Assembly: GCA_021825505.1 (NCBI GenBank)
Contig: JAKAHP010000005.1
Coordinates: 1 to 32,819 of the forward strand
Reading direction: 5' to 3'
From: Pseudomonadota bacterium
GTDB lineage: Bacteria > Pseudomonadota > Gammaproteobacteria > Burkholderiales > Burkholderiaceae_C
DNA length: 32,819 nt
Notes under the pieces: model-generated
What the model was told of the DNA's origin: nothing
What the model saw: only the letters and a program-made list of their open reading frames with translations
Database searches by the model: none
Translations under genes and position numbers: made by a program
Part shown: positions 23,010 through 30,131 of the stretch, piece after piece
Layout of the letters: each line of letters opens with the position of its first letter
How positions within the stretch are numbered: the first letter of the stretch is position 1

Positions 23010-23191
23010 GCACGGTTTCACGCGATTAAAACAAGCCACAGTGAACTCCGCAGGTCAGTTCTATCAAACTCCATAGATTCATCGTTTTGTTGAATCTGTC
23101 GAGGCAGATCGGTGTCACGCCGGTGTCTTCGGCCCATGAGCCGGTGTGGCGTAGCCACCCGCAACTGACGTGACGAGACGGAGTTTGGAAG
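23010..23191 (+). promoter_or_regulatory. Conserved array leader, copy F
   Basis: It carries the best inverted repeat of the set, the perfect AGATTCA-N9-TGAATCT at 23075-23097. The second hairpin GTCACGCCGG (23114-23123) with CCGGTGTGGC (23141-23150) pairs fully if two G-U pairs are allowed. The first box is altered to TTTCACGCGATTAAAAC. Confidence 0.78.
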
Positions 23192-24592
23192 ATGAAGGAC
23201 TGCAAAGCTGCACGCTGGACGCGTGCGCCGCTGGCCGCGTGCATCGCCGCGGCGATGTTCGGGGGTGTGGCGATGGATGTGGGCGCGGCTCAAACCGGGG
23301 CTGGCAACGCGCCGCTTGGCCAGGGTGAAGATCTGTTGGATCACCCGCCATTGGGGATGAACGATGCGCATGCCAGCGCTGCGAATGACCTGATCCCACC
23401 AGCGAAGAAGCCTCGAAAGTGGGACGACGCTCGACTCGAGAGCCTGGTGAACTCCAGGAAGTCTCACGAGGTTCTGCGTGCTCAAGCTCGCGCTGAGAAA
23501 AAGCCGCCGGTTGTCGAGGGTAAGCAAGTACGCGCTGTGCCTGCCAGGCAGGTTGACGCCCAACGCGCGCGGGCCCAGCGCGAGCTAAGTGAGAGGTTGT
23601 CGCAGCAGAAGCCTTCCTACAGGCTGAATGAGCATGGGCAGGTCGTGCCCGTCGACCAGAATGAGCTCCACGGCGCGCCGAGCCACGGTGCCAGCAAGAA
23701 GGCTGGCAAGCCTCGCGATTACGCTGCGGAGCGGCGCAAGCGCGAGGAAGTGCGCACGGTGAAGTATGTCCGTGAGCTTGCTCGCATCGACAAATACATG
23801 GCCGCCCCGAGGCTCGGGGGCCTGAAAAAACCGGTGCTGGCTCAAGTGCTTGAGCATCCCCTCAACGGCGGTGGGGGCTTCTTCGCTCCGGGCGTAGGCA
23901 CCGGCGAAGCGTACGGCGCCGGGCCGGGGCAACCGGGTCAGTTGCAGGTTCAGCTGCCAAGCGTCCTGCACGACCCGGCCTTCGGGGCCTTGGGCCAGAT
24001 AAGTGACGATATTCGCAGCAAGCAAGATGGCGAGCAGTCACCCACCGCTCAGAGTCAGTCCGAGCACGCCGGTGGGGATGCTCTATTGGCGAGCCTTGAT
24101 GCGATGGACGTGATGGAGGTCTTGCTGCGGTGCGAAGACTGTCAGTCGTCGCTCGGCCCGGCCAAGGGGTCAGACACAAATCAAGTGCTGCAAGGTCTCC
24201 GAGACAAGCTGACTATCGAGGGACGCGCGAACGAGCCGCTCGACGGCATGTGGGCTATCGTGACGGGCAATGAATTCAGTGCCGGGCTCGTCGATGGCGA
24301 CGACGCCCTCGCGCATCTTGCCGTGAAGCTCAAGGAGCCGGCTGCGTCGTTCAACGACCTGCCGCACCCTGGCCGGATCGCTGCGGTGGTTGCGCGCGCT
24401 TCCAGCGAGAACCCCAATCAGCCGCGCCACGTCGTCGTGACTTATACGCGCGACGGGCAATTCACAGCGCCCGCGGGGTTCATATCAAAAGCCACGAACG
24501 AACTGATTCCGTGGTCTGATGACTGCAGTGCCGGCACTCTGAACCTAAGGGGGATCGAATACGTGATCTATCGTCCGGAGGACGACGCGTAA
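23192..24592 (+). CDS. Array gene F: exported protein, unknown family
   Basis: A 466-residue paralog. The signal peptide is KDCKAARWTRAPLAACIAAA then MFGGVAMDVGAA. Residues 1 to about 170 are very close to gene G: AQTGAGNAPLGQGED, a RLESLVNSRKSHE helix, and SYRLNEHGQVVPVDQNELHG then APSHGA. After KKAGKPR the two genes part. F continues with a Gly-rich stretch (GGGGFFAPGVGTGEAYGAG) and a type-2 C-terminal domain (about 305-466) close to C: MEVLLRCEDCQSSLGP, NDLPHPGRIAAVVARAS, QPRHVVVTYTRDGQF and IEYVIYRPEDDA. Cysteines near the domain start could form a disulfide. No catalytic motif is evident. It is followed by a strong hairpin and an SDR fossil. Confidence 0.85.
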   Translation: MKDCKAARWTRAPLAACIAAAMFGGVAMDVGAAQTGAGNAPLGQGEDLLDHPPLGMNDAHASAANDLIPPAKKPRKWDDARLESLVNSRKSHEVLRAQARAEKKPPVVEGKQVRAVPARQVDAQRARAQRELSERLSQQKPSYRLNEHGQVVPVDQNELHGAPSHGASKKAGKPRDYAAERRKREEVRTVKYVRELARIDKYMAAPRLGGLKKPVLAQVLEHPLNGGGGFFAPGVGTGEAYGAGPGQPGQLQVQLPSVLHDPAFGALGQISDDIRSKQDGEQSPTAQSQSEHAGGDALLASLDAMDVMEVLLRCEDCQSSLGPAKGSDTNQVLQGLRDKLTIEGRANEPLDGMWAIVTGNEFSAGLVDGDDALAHLAVKLKEPAASFNDLPHPGRIAAVVARASSENPNQPRHVVVTYTRDGQFTAPAGFISKATNELIPWSDDCSAGTLNLRGIEYVIYRPEDDA

Positions 24593-24608
24593 CACCTCAC
24601 AGCGCCGT

Positions 24609-24636
24609 GCGTGGCGCCCGCTGCGGGGCGCCACGC
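24609..24636 (+). terminator. Hairpin after gene F
   Basis: Perfect 11-base arms GCGTGGCGCCC and GGGCGCCACGC with a six-base loop, 16 bases after the stop; nearly identical to the hairpin after gene C. No U-tract. Confidence 0.6.
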
Positions 24637-24673
24637 GTCAGGTGCCACGCGGTCGAAGCGACCCTTGCACAGC

Positions 24674-24704
24674 GCCGGGCGCCAGGGTGATCCGGCCGAA
24701 TTGA
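24674..24704 (+). pseudogene. Small SDR fossil after F
   Basis: GCCGGGCGCCAGGGTGATCC and the following GGCCGAATT match the intact SDR at about 18026-18055, where GRLGDPAEF is encoded. The match runs directly into leader G. It is short, so chance is not excluded, but it occupies the same place as fossils in other spacers. Confidence 0.5.
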
Positions 24705-24886
24705 GCACGGCTTGACGCGATTGAAACAACCCGCTGGGAACCACTCCGATCAGTCGAATCAAACGCCATGGATTCAGCGTTTTGCGGAGTCTGTCGAGGG
24801 TGATCGGCGTCACGCTGGTGTCTTCGGCTCCTGAGGCGGTGGGGCGTTGCCCCTCGCGACTGACGAGACGAGACGGAGTTTGGAAG
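24705..24886 (+). promoter_or_regulatory. Conserved array leader, copy G
   Basis: TTGACGCGATTGAAACAACC begins at 24712. The inverted repeat is more decayed, GGATTCA-N9-GGAGTCT at 24770-24792. GACGAGACGAGACGGAGTTT precedes the start codon. Confidence 0.72.
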
Positions 24887-26287
24887 ATGAGGGACTGCAA
24901 AGCTGCACGCTGGACGCGTGCGCCGCTGGCGGCGTGCATCGCCGCGGCGATGTTCGGGGGTGTGGCGATCGATGTGGGCGCGGCACAAACCGGGGCTGGC
25001 AACGCGCCGCTTGGCCAGGGTGAAGATCACGTGGATCCCCCGCCATTGGGGATGAACGATGCGCTTGCCAGCGCTGTGAATGACCTGATCCCACCAGCGC
25101 AGAAGCCTCGACGGCGGTACGACGCTCGACTCGAGAGCCTGGTGAACTCCAGGAAGTCTCACGAGGCTCTGCTTGCTCAAGCTCGCGCTGAGAAAATGTG
25201 GCCGGTTGTCGAGGGTAAGCAAGTACACGCTGTGCCTGCCAGACAGGTTGACGCCCAACGCGCGCGGGCCCAACGCATACAAGCTGAGAAGTTGTCGCAG
25301 CAGAAGCCTTCCTACAGGCTGAATGAGCATGGGCAGGTCGTGCCCGTCGACAAGAACGACCTCCACGGCGCGCCGAGCCACGGTGCCGGCAAGAAGGCTG
25401 ACAAGCCTCGCAGCCTTGAGAAGCCCGTCCGCAAGATGCACCTTGACGATGAGTTTGCCCGCCTTGGCGCCGCCATCCAGGCCCGCGACGCTCGCATCGA
25501 CAAATACGCCAAGGAGGCAAGGGTCAAGAGTCCGCGGCGGATCGAAAGGGATCGACGGCCTGGGGACAACTTCGCCAAGGCGGGCTTCGACCTCCAGCGG
25601 CCATCGGTCGATCAGGGGAACGGCGCCGGGGTGGGGCTGGGGGGACCAGGAACGTTGCGCGATGCCCATGCCGAACTTGCCGCAGCGCCGGTGGCGTTGT
25701 GGAATGGGCAGGCGATGCCTACCGTGTCGAGCCTCCGCGCGGTGCAAATGACATTGTTCGTTCTCGGGGGATACAACGGCCCGGCGGATCCGAGGGTGCC
25801 GCATGCGCATCAATTGTTCAAGGAGTTCATGGAGTTCAAGGAGCACCTCGCCACGCCGGTGCAGGCCAGCTTTCACAACATCTGGGGCGACGTGCTGGAG
25901 TTGGACTACCGGGAGCTGGAGTTCGAGGAAGGTTCCGATATCAGCGAGGTCATCGAGCAGGCGATCGACAATGCCAGCCTCGATACCAAGAGGGTCGGCA
26001 GCGCGCTGATGGCGTTGCCAAACCCGATACGCTTCGCCGATTTGCCGCAGCCCGAGCGCATCGCCCTGGTGATTGCGCGCAGCACGCCGGACAATGCGTC
26101 CGAGCCACGCTACGCGATCGCGGGACGCGTCCGGCACAGCGACACCAAGCTCAGAATGCTCTATCTGGACCCGAAGGAGAACGGCGAGCTGGACATGAAA
26201 GCCGTTACGCGGTACAGGGTCGGCGCCCCGCCCGTGGAAATGAGTCACGTGGAGTTCGTGGTCTATCGGACACAAGCGCCGTCTTGA
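24887..26287 (+). CDS. Array gene G: exported protein, F-like start with H/I-like C-terminal domain
   Basis: A 466-residue paralog. The ATG at 24887 is chosen by alignment with the other signal peptides (here RDCKAARWTRAPLAACIAAA); the frame is open upstream through the leader but that is not coding. Residues 1 to about 170 match F closely. Then come a charged helical segment (RKMHLDDEFARLGAAIQARD) and FAKAGFDLQRPSVDQGNG, recalling gene C. The C-terminal domain (about 281-466) is type 2 but of the H/I form: SSLRAVQMTLFVLGGYNGP, HNIWGDVLELDYRELE, IEQAIDNASLDTKRVGSALM, FADLPQPERIALVIARS, EPRYAIAG and VEFVVYRTQAPS. It thus joins the A-G start to the H/I end and shows that all nine genes are one family. 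The function is unknown. Confidence 0.86.
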   Translation: MRDCKAARWTRAPLAACIAAAMFGGVAIDVGAAQTGAGNAPLGQGEDHVDPPPLGMNDALASAVNDLIPPAQKPRRRYDARLESLVNSRKSHEALLAQARAEKMWPVVEGKQVHAVPARQVDAQRARAQRIQAEKLSQQKPSYRLNEHGQVVPVDKNDLHGAPSHGAGKKADKPRSLEKPVRKMHLDDEFARLGAAIQARDARIDKYAKEARVKSPRRIERDRRPGDNFAKAGFDLQRPSVDQGNGAGVGLGGPGTLRDAHAELAAAPVALWNGQAMPTVSSLRAVQMTLFVLGGYNGPADPRVPHAHQLFKEFMEFKEHLATPVQASFHNIWGDVLELDYRELEFEEGSDISEVIEQAIDNASLDTKRVGSALMALPNPIRFADLPQPERIALVIARSTPDNASEPRYAIAGRVRHSDTKLRMLYLDPKENGELDMKAVTRYRVGAPPVEMSHVEFVVYRTQAPS

Positions 26288-26328
26288 TACGAACTCGGTG
26301 GCGGCTCGCGTCGCGCTTGCACGGATGC

Positions 26329-26361
26329 GCGTGTGGCGCCCGCCGCGGCGCACCACGCGCT
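26329..26361 (+). terminator. Hairpin after gene G
   Basis: An imperfect version of the hairpin after C and F (GTGTGGCGCC...GGCGCACCAC), about 40 bases after the stop, without U-tract. Confidence 0.4.
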
Positions 26362-26388
26362 AAATACCACGCTACGATAATGGTATTT
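26362..26388. promoter_or_regulatory. Palindrome upstream of multicopper oxidase
   Basis: A perfect inverted repeat AAATACCA-N11-TGGTATTT ends 21 bases before the oxidase start. The spacer contains GATAA, a possible -10 core, so bound protein would cover the promoter. No known regulator motif was recognised. Confidence 0.5.
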
Positions 26389-26409
26389 TGGTGAGCGTGA
26401 GACGCAACC

Positions 26410-28524
26410 ATGCAATCCGTGTTGGGTGGCGACGGCGAGGACGGGGATTCCGCTGCGGTGGCGCGCTTGGGGCGGCGTCGCTTTTTCCGTTGGGTCGGTG
26501 CCGCCGGCGTCGGGTTGTTGCCGGGCCTGCCCAGTCTGGCACGGTCGCCTGCGTCGGCGGCCGTCGAGCCGCTGCGCGGTGCGCAGCTGAGCTTGTCGGT
26601 GCAGGCGCGCAGCGTGCAGCTGGGCGAGGCGCCGGCACCCCGGGTCGCGAATGCCTGGGTGTATTGCAGCGGTGCCGTGAGTGACGCGCCGCTGGCCAAC
26701 TATCTCGGGCCCACCATCGAGCAGCGCCGCGCGCTGCCGTGCCGCGTCACATACCGCAACGCGCTGCCTGCCCACCAGGGCGCGATGCCGGTGCCGCCGG
26801 GGCTGTCGCCGCTGGACACCAGCTCGTGCGGCGGCATCGCCGCGCAATCGGACGTGGGCATCGTCGCCCATCTGCACGGTGCGCGCGTGCAGGGGCATGA
26901 GGCGGCACGCGCGCTCGAGAGCGACGGCTGGCCGCTGGTGCCGATCGGACTGGCCGACAACCCCTACGGATTCGCGCGCGAGCACAGCTGTCACTACCCG
27001 AACGACCAGCGCGCGACGCTGCTGTGGTACCACGATCACGCGATGGACCATACCGGCCCGCATGTCCACGCCGGACTGGCCGGGCTGTACTTCATCCGCG
27101 ACGCGGCCGACGACGCGGTGCTGGCCGCGCTCGGCGGCACCGCGCAGGAGCGCGTGCTGGTGATCCAGGATCGCATCCTGAACGCTGCCGGGACCGGGTT
27201 CGATTTCGATGCCGGCACGCCGGATGCGGGGCCGAACGGCCGCCCCGAGTTTCTCGGCGATCGCCTGTTCGTCAACGGCCGCCCGCCGGCGCGCCTGGCG
27301 CTGGCGCCGCGTGCGTGGCGGCTGCGTGTGCTCAACGGCTGCAATGCGCGCACCGTGGCGTTGGCGCTGTGCGATGTCGACGCGCTGCGGCGCGGCCGCG
27401 GCCGCGTCTGGTGGAGCGACCGGCTGCGCATCATCGGCAGCGACGGCGGCCTGCTGGCGCGCCCGCTCGCGCTGGCCGCCACCGACACCGTGGTGATCGC
27501 GCCGGCGCAGCGCCGCGACCTGGTCGTCGATCTTGCCGGTCTGCCGAGCGGCGTGCGCCGGCTGCGCCTGGTCAACGTCGCGCTGCGCTCGTTCGCCGAG
27601 TCCAGCGCCGAGCGGCCCGAGGACATCTATTCGACCTACGCCGCGTCGGTGCTGGCGCCGTCGCAGGCGACGCACACCGAGCTCGACGCGACGCTGTACC
27701 GGGTGCTCGGCAACGGCCGCGCCGGGGTTGCGGAAATCGATGTCGAGGGCGCCGCGCCCGCCGCGGCGAAGCCCTGGCACGCCGAGCTCGAGCGCCTGCT
27801 GCCGGCCGTGGCGTCCGACGACGACTACGTCTGGGACGGGCGCTCGCTGGGCGCGCGCGGGGGCGTGCCGTTCGGGCCGAACCGTCTGATCCTGCTGATC
27901 AGCAACACGGTCGGCGACGACGCCGGCGAAGTCGAGGTGGCGCCGGGCTGGCCGGGCTGGAACGACGTGCAGATCTTCGAGCTGCTGCCCGGCGGCGGCC
28001 ACGGCCCGCAATGGCGGCTGCCCTTCGCGGTCGATCTGGCCGCGCGCGCCGACCCCCGGCCCGGGGCGCCCAGCGCCGCGCAGGTCGCCTACACGGTGGC
28101 GCGCGGCACCTTCTTCGCGCGCGCCGACGCGCCCGACATCGCGCTCACGCACGCCTATCCGCGGCTGCACGAGCCGACCATACGCGCGCGCGCCGGGACC
28201 TACGAGCGCTGGTACGTGGCCAACATCGGCAACGACCAGCCGCTGTCGCTCGACGACGACCGACCCGACATGCACCCGTTCCACGTGCATCTGGTGCAGT
28301 TCGTCGTGCTGCGCCGCTGGGTGCTCGACGGCGGGCAGTTCCGCGCGCTGGCCGCCGACCCGCTCGACCGCATCGCGCGCCAGGACACCGCGCTGATTCC
28401 GTCGAACACCGTGGCCGAGTTGCTGGTCTGGTTTCCGCCCGGCTACAGTGGCCATTACGTCTACCACTGTCACGTGCTTGAGCACGAGGACAACTGCATG
28501 ATGTCGTCGTTCCACGTCGCCTGA
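26410..28524 (+). CDS. Tat-exported multicopper oxidase
   Basis: A 704-residue three-domain multicopper oxidase that would oxidise a phenolic, pigment or metal substrate with reduction of O2 to water in the periplasm. A twin-arginine signal is visible: RRRFFRWVGAAGVGLLPGLP. All four copper motifs are present: HLHG (about 154-157), WYHDHAMDH (His208, His210), HPFHVH (622-627) and HCHVLEHEDNCM (686-697). The Cys687 bridge links type-1 and type-3 coppers, and Met697 is the type-1 axial ligand. The spacing resembles CotA, bilirubin-oxidase and phenoxazinone-synthase-like enzymes more than CueO, because no Met-rich insert is seen. The ATG at 26410 has only a weak GAGACG upstream. It has host-like GC and lies between array genes G and H with its own palindromic control region. 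Confidence 0.93.
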   Translation: MQSVLGGDGEDGDSAAVARLGRRRFFRWVGAAGVGLLPGLPSLARSPASAAVEPLRGAQLSLSVQARSVQLGEAPAPRVANAWVYCSGAVSDAPLANYLGPTIEQRRALPCRVTYRNALPAHQGAMPVPPGLSPLDTSSCGGIAAQSDVGIVAHLHGARVQGHEAARALESDGWPLVPIGLADNPYGFAREHSCHYPNDQRATLLWYHDHAMDHTGPHVHAGLAGLYFIRDAADDAVLAALGGTAQERVLVIQDRILNAAGTGFDFDAGTPDAGPNGRPEFLGDRLFVNGRPPARLALAPRAWRLRVLNGCNARTVALALCDVDALRRGRGRVWWSDRLRIIGSDGGLLARPLALAATDTVVIAPAQRRDLVVDLAGLPSGVRRLRLVNVALRSFAESSAERPEDIYSTYAASVLAPSQATHTELDATLYRVLGNGRAGVAEIDVEGAAPAAAKPWHAELERLLPAVASDDDYVWDGRSLGARGGVPFGPNRLILLISNTVGDDAGEVEVAPGWPGWNDVQIFELLPGGGHGPQWRLPFAVDLAARADPRPGAPSAAQVAYTVARGTFFARADAPDIALTHAYPRLHEPTIRARAGTYERWYVANIGNDQPLSLDDDRPDMHPFHVHLVQFVVLRRWVLDGGQFRALAADPLDRIARQDTALIPSNTVAELLVWFPPGYSGHYVYHCHVLEHEDNCMMSSFHVA

Positions 28525-28641
28525 GGCGGGGTGGCGCGGCGTGCCGCGCCGCTCACCTGCATCTGATGCTGCAATGCGTTCGAGCTGAGCCAGATGAAAC
28601 GGAGCTCGGGAACTGGGTGCTGAAACCAGATCTAATTCAAT

Positions 28642-28664
28642 AGATCAAGCATTTCGCTGGATCA
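28642..28664 (+). promoter_or_regulatory. Degenerate array-leader inverted repeat before gene H
   Basis: AGATCAAGCATTTCGCTGG followed by ATCA aligns base for base with the AGATGCA-N9-TGGATCT element of leader B, and lies 20 bases before the gene H start. The rest of the leader is not recognisable. Confidence 0.45.
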
Positions 28665-28684
28665 TTGAAAGAAGGATCGTGATC

Positions 28685-29980
28685 ATGCCCACTCCTGACT
28701 CGAATGCTCCACGCATGCGACGTGCTCGCCTGACCGGTGGCTTGGCCCTGGCAGTGTGCGGCATGGTGCTGTTCACCCTGGCACAGGACAAGGCCTGCGC
28801 CAGCGACGCGCCGCCGTTGGCGCAAGACCAGCGTGCCGCGCTCGAGCGCGCGCAGCAGCACCACGATGAACAATTGGCGCGCAGGCGAGCGAAAGCCGAG
28901 AGCTTGCGCCAGGCGCAGTTCAAGGACCCGTTCCTGCGCGACGCGCCGGCGGTGGCGCAAGACCAGCGTGCCGCGCTTGAGCGCGCGCAGCAGCACCACG
29001 ATGAACAATTGGCGCGCAGGCGAGCGAAAGCCGAGAGCTTGCGCCAGGCGCAGTTCAAGGACCCGTTCCTGCGCGACGCGCCGGCGGTGGCGCGGGCGCG
29101 GGTCGAGCATCCCGAATATGCGCATGCACTGCTGAAGTCGAAGATCAGGAAGGAAGAAGCTCGGTTCGAACGCATGATGCGCGCGGTCCAGCCGTCGACG
29201 CTCGCGCAGCAGCGCGCAAAGCAGCGGAAAAAGCTGGAGACCAAGGTCGTTCGCGCACCGTTTGGCGACGAGGAAAGCGGCAGTGTGCTCGATCTTCGCT
29301 CGCATGCGGCGCAAGCGGTTGATGCGCGCCAGCCGAAGCGCGCCCCGCGACGCGTCGTTGCGCAAGGAGAAGGCGCCCGCGCTGGCGATGCGCCGCGGCC
29401 GGTGGTGCTGTGGCGCAACAAGCCGGTGGCCACCACCTCGGGCGCGGAGGCGGTCCGCATGGTGTTGCGCAGCATCGCCTACCTGCATGGTCGTGGCGAT
29501 CCGTGGTACCAGCAGGCGCGCACCTTTGCCGGCGCGGTTGGTCAGGGGCATGCGTCGGCCAGTTTCGATCAGGTCTGGCGCGGCACGCTGGGCTTGGGCT
29601 ACCGCACGCTGCCGATGGTCGCCGAGGGCAATCTGCGCGCCAGGATCGACCAGGCCATCGACGACACCAGCCTCGATACGGCGACGCTCGACAGCGCACT
29701 GATCGCATTGCCGCGGCCGATGCGCTTTGCCGACCTGCCGCAGCGCGATCGCATAGTCGCGGTGGTCGCACGCAGCGAGCCGGGCGGCGCCACCACGTCG
29801 CGCTACGTGGTGGCGGCGAAGCTCCAGCCGGATGACGCCGAGTACTCGGTCTTGACGGCGAAATGGGGTCCTGACGGGACGATGGGGCTGAGCACAAAGC
29901 GCCTGCGCACGATGAAGGAGCCCAGGCTGGTGATGGATCAGGTGGAGTACGTGATCTATCGGCCGCGCGCGTTGTACTGA
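28685..29980 (+). CDS. Array gene H: exported repeat protein, unknown family
   Basis: A 431-residue protein. The ATG at 28685 is chosen because AAGGA lies eight bases upstream; a GTG at 28679 would leave only three. The signal peptide differs from A-G (RMRRARLTGGLALAVCGMVL, ending DKACA). The mature protein opens with two near-perfect 45-residue repeats rich in Gln/Arg/Ala (AQDQRAALERAQQHHDEQLA), likely helical or coiled coil, then a basic linker. The C-terminal domain (about 250-431) is type 2, H/I form: SGAEAVRMVLRSIAYLHG, DQVWRGTLGLGYRTLP, IDDTSLDTATLDSALIALPR, FADLPQRDRIVAVVARSEP and VEYVIYRPRALY. GC content looks like the host background, unlike A-G, suggesting an older or better adapted member. 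The function is unknown. Confidence 0.85.
   Translation: MPTPDSNAPRMRRARLTGGLALAVCGMVLFTLAQDKACASDAPPLAQDQRAALERAQQHHDEQLARRRAKAESLRQAQFKDPFLRDAPAVAQDQRAALERAQQHHDEQLARRRAKAESLRQAQFKDPFLRDAPAVARARVEHPEYAHALLKSKIRKEEARFERMMRAVQPSTLAQQRAKQRKKLETKVVRAPFGDEESGSVLDLRSHAAQAVDARQPKRAPRRVVAQGEGARAGDAPRPVVLWRNKPVATTSGAEAVRMVLRSIAYLHGRGDPWYQQARTFAGAVGQGHASASFDQVWRGTLGLGYRTLPMVAEGNLRARIDQAIDDTSLDTATLDSALIALPRPMRFADLPQRDRIVAVVARSEPGGATTSRYVVAAKLQPDDAEYSVLTAKWGPDGTMGLSTKRLRTMKEPRLVMDQVEYVIYRPRALY
28805..29093 (+). repeat. 135-bp tandem repeat in gene H
   Basis: Two nearly identical 135-base units begin at 28805 and 28940; a third breaks off after about 19 bases at 29075. They encode a 45-residue unit ending QAQFKDPFLRD. 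The near-identity suggests recent duplication or homogenisation. Confidence 0.93.
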
Positions 29981-30088
29981 CGCGGCGGGGGGAGGCGCTC
30001 ACGCGCCTCTGATGAACGGCTGCGCCGCGCATAGGCCAGGCGAAAACGAGGTGCAGGAACGCAAGGCATGAGGCTCCTCTAAAGAACA

Positions 30089-30111
30089 GGATCCCGCGCC
30101 GTGCGGGATCC
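30089..30111 (+). terminator. Hairpin between genes H and I
   Basis: Perfect nine-base arms GGATCCCGC and GCGGGATCC with loop GCCGT. It ends 20 bases before gene I and 109 after H. It may terminate H transcripts or be a leader hairpin of I; no U-tract follows. Confidence 0.5.
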
Positions 30112-30131
30112 GTGACATAAGGATCTGCACC

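Noticed and set aside
12278-26287. Polymorphic toxin/immunity locus
   Set aside because: No small immunity-like genes follow the array genes and no known toxin motif or pretoxin marker is seen; intergenic DNA contains only leaders, hairpins and rsuA/SDR remains.
26263-28515. 750-codon open frame on the minus strand
   Set aside because: It is the shadow of the multicopper oxidase, with no recognisable motif and Arg/Gln/His-rich nonsense composition.
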